Positions 62,758 to 64,000 of a stretch of 64,000 nt of DNA are shown here, piece after piece. The stretch is taken from the NCBI GenBank assembly GCA_944325255.1, contig CALUZH010000009.1, forward strand, positions 1 through 64,000, in the 5' to 3' direction. This DNA comes from an uncultured Erysipelotrichaceae bacterium. Lineage in GTDB: Bacteria > Bacillota_I > Bacilli_A > Erysipelotrichales > Erysipelotrichaceae. A model generated the notes under the pieces. That model saw nothing but the letters and a program-made list of their open reading frames with translations, made no database searches and had not been told where the DNA came from. The position numbers were made by a program, and so were the translations under genes. Each line of letters opens with the position of its first letter. The first letter of the stretch is position 1.

Positions 62758-63391
62758 TTATGCCTTCAATCTCTGCAATTTTAACAGCGATATCGACATC
62801 ATGATTTTGCAAATAGATATTTTTTAATGCTGTTAATTGATATTGTAAATAATCAATAAAGACAGGATCTCGACGTTTTAAAAGTAAGGGTCCGTACTTT
62901 AATTCCAATCTTGTATATTCTCTATCGCTCATTAAGGGACTAAAAGCGATAATTTCATAATAAAAATTATCTTTGACAACCCTTTCATCGGTAATTGTAT
63001 AATGTTTAAAAGCTAAATATTCCCGTAATTTGTCGGCATTGCGGTTGACTTGTACGACAATCTGCTTAAGTTTAGAAAGCTCGCCGGCTTCAAGAATATC
63101 TTTAACCGTATAAAAGCCCATGCCGGCAATAACTACAACCGTCACATCGTCGCTCATCTTGCTTAAGCCGTCACTCAATACCGGTATAACCCGACCCTTT
63201 AAATGATAATTGTCAATATTGTTTAAGGCTTGTTTAAGGGGGCCTTGGCGTTTATCACCGGCATAGGCCTTAGGACTAATACCGTTCAATACCAAAAAAC
63301 AAGGCAGTAACGCATGATCACTGCCGCAATCAAATACTACCTCATTTTTCATTATCATTTCACTAATCGCTTTTAATCTTTTTGACAACAT
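62741..63391 (-). CDS. trmK: tRNA (adenine(22)-N1)-methyltransferase
   Basis: SAM-dependent methylation of A22 in tRNA. The 216 residues begin LSKRLKAISEMIMKNEVVFD, then CGSDHALLPCFLVLNG (motif I). VVVIAGMGFYTVKDIL is motif IV-like. The C-terminal part is helical. It starts right after the rpoD stop; sigA-trmK (yqfN) is the Bacillus order. The usual yqfO partner does not follow and rpsT is convergent. Confidence 0.92.
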   Translation of the reverse strand: MLSKRLKAISEMIMKNEVVFDCGSDHALLPCFLVLNGISPKAYAGDKRQGPLKQALNNIDNYHLKGRVIPVLSDGLSKMSDDVTVVVIAGMGFYTVKDILEAGELSKLKQIVVQVNRNADKLREYLAFKHYTITDERVVKDNFYYEIIAFSPLMSDREYTRLELKYGPLLLKRRDPVFIDYLQYQLTALKNIYLQNHDVDIAVKIAEIEGIIKAAY

Positions 63392-64000
63392 CTAATGTTT
63401 ATCATCCAAAAATTCTTTAAGTCGTTTACACTTAGTCGGATTCTTTAGCTTCCGTAAAGCCTTGGCTTCAATCTGTCTGATTCTTTCCCGGGTGACATCA
63501 AATTCCCTGCCAACCTCTTCCAAGGTCCGGGTCCGGCCATCTTCCAAACCGAAGCGCAAACGCAAGACCTTCTCTTCTCTTTCGGTCAGGGTCTTAAGAA
63601 CCAAGTCAATTTCATCTTTCAATAATTGATTGTTGGCATATTGATCAGGTGATAAAGCATCCTTGTCTTCGATAAAATCGCCAAGGTGCGAATCATCTTC
63701 TTCACCAATCGGGGTTTCCAAAGATACCGGATCAAGAGCGATTCTTTGAATGTCCCGAACTTTATCTTCACTTAAATTACCCATCCTGTCGGCAATTTCC
63801 TTAGCTGTTGGATCTCTTCCCAGTTCTTGGACCAATTGTCTTTGGACTCTGGTCATCTTGTTGATGGTTTCCACCATATGCACCGGAATACGGATAGTTC
63901 GAGCCTGGTCGGCAATGGCCCGTGTAATAGCTTGACGAATCCACCAAGTAGCATAAGTAGAAAATTTAAAACCCTTGCGGTAATCAAATTTTTCGACTGC
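63392..64000 (-). CDS. rpoD: Primary sigma factor RpoD/SigA, C-terminal part (cut by window edge)
   Basis: The reading frame is open to the window edge, so only the last ~202 residues are seen. Region 2.3-2.4 is [20 protein letters not shown] followed by [20 protein letters not shown]. Region 3 is [20 protein letters not shown]. Region 4.2 is [20 protein letters not shown] with the -35 recognition helix. The C terminus [19 protein letters not shown] is typical. This factor should read the TTGACA/TATAAT promoters listed in this window. trmK follows. Confidence 0.96.
   Translation of the reverse strand, partial: AVEKFDYRKGFKFSTYATWWIRQAITRAIADQARTIRIPVHMVETINKMTRVQRQLVQELGRDPTAKEIADRMGNLSEDKVRDIQRIALDPVSLETPIGEEDDSHLGDFIEDKDALSPDQYANNQLLKDEIDLVLKTLTEREEKVLRLRFGLEDGRTRTLEEVGREFDVTRERIRQIEAKALRKLKNPTKCKRLKEFLDDKH

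Noticed and set aside
1..64000. CRISPR arrays, insertion sequences, prophage or tRNA genes
   Set aside because: No regularly spaced repeats, transposase, integrase, phage genes or cloverleaf sequences were recognised by reading. A dedicated tRNA and repeat scan was not possible.

Overview
The window is a low-GC, almost fully coding chromosomal segment of a Firmicute using the standard genetic code (TGA is a stop, for example at the end of the sigH-like gene). Gene order is Bacillus-like in several blocks: rpsB-tsf-pyrH-frr-uppS-cdsA-dxr, cysS-mrnC-rlmB-sigH, scpA-scpB, ezrA-cysteine desulfurase-thiI, fmt/lepA/hemW and rpoD-trmK. The small, streamlined gene set suggests an Erysipelotrichia or Mollicutes-related gut lineage. 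That placement is inference. No tRNA, rRNA gene body, CRISPR array, transposase or prophage was recognised. The left edge carries what looks like an rRNA-type promoter and leader that leaves the window.

Layout: 1-145 rRNA-type promoter and leader. 146-5920 translation, nucleotide, isoprenoid and phospholipid genes on the minus strand. 6086-12962 surface locus: class B sortase, very large thioester/Cna-B adhesin, NlpC/P60-like lipoprotein. 12963-14140 a candidate structured RNA, a SecE-like peptide and the SigH-like factor. 14141-16543 rlmB-mrnC-cysS. 16631-21190 murC with an envelope-spanning HTH/RCC1 regulator, a disordered protein and a lipoprotein. 21237-28506 VanZ-like protein, P-loop kinase, SAF protein, scpAB, rpiB, lipase and leuS with its T-box. 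28785-38536 radical SAM protein, glycosidase-like protein, phosphoesterase, peptidase, thiI, desulfurase, ezrA and rpsD with an S4-type leader. 38598-44261 gmk, rqcH, rluB and a glucosaminidase. 44274-50618 a compact type VII (WXG100/EssC) secretion operon. 50957-55454 a TetM-like GTPase fused to a Rae1-type nuclease, an AI-2E exporter-like protein and a YitT protein. 55589-64000 htpG with CIRCE, hemW, DUF308, lepA, an ECF S component, fmt, rpsT, trmK and truncated rpoD.

The most notable items are: (i) the translational GTPase-NYN nuclease fusion, together with the absence of stand-alone Rae1 from its usual place between rlmB and sigH; (ii) a type VII operon reduced to two WXG100 proteins, a large lipoprotein and a shortened EssC; (iii) at least nine genes whose -10 box ends exactly six bases before the start codon with no usable Shine-Dalgarno site, which suggests leaderless mRNAs; (iv) a thioester adhesin ending in IPPTG without a membrane anchor, overlapping its sortase gene; (v) three intergenic stretches that look like unannotated structured RNAs; and (vi) a terminator whose two arms are perfect DnaA boxes.
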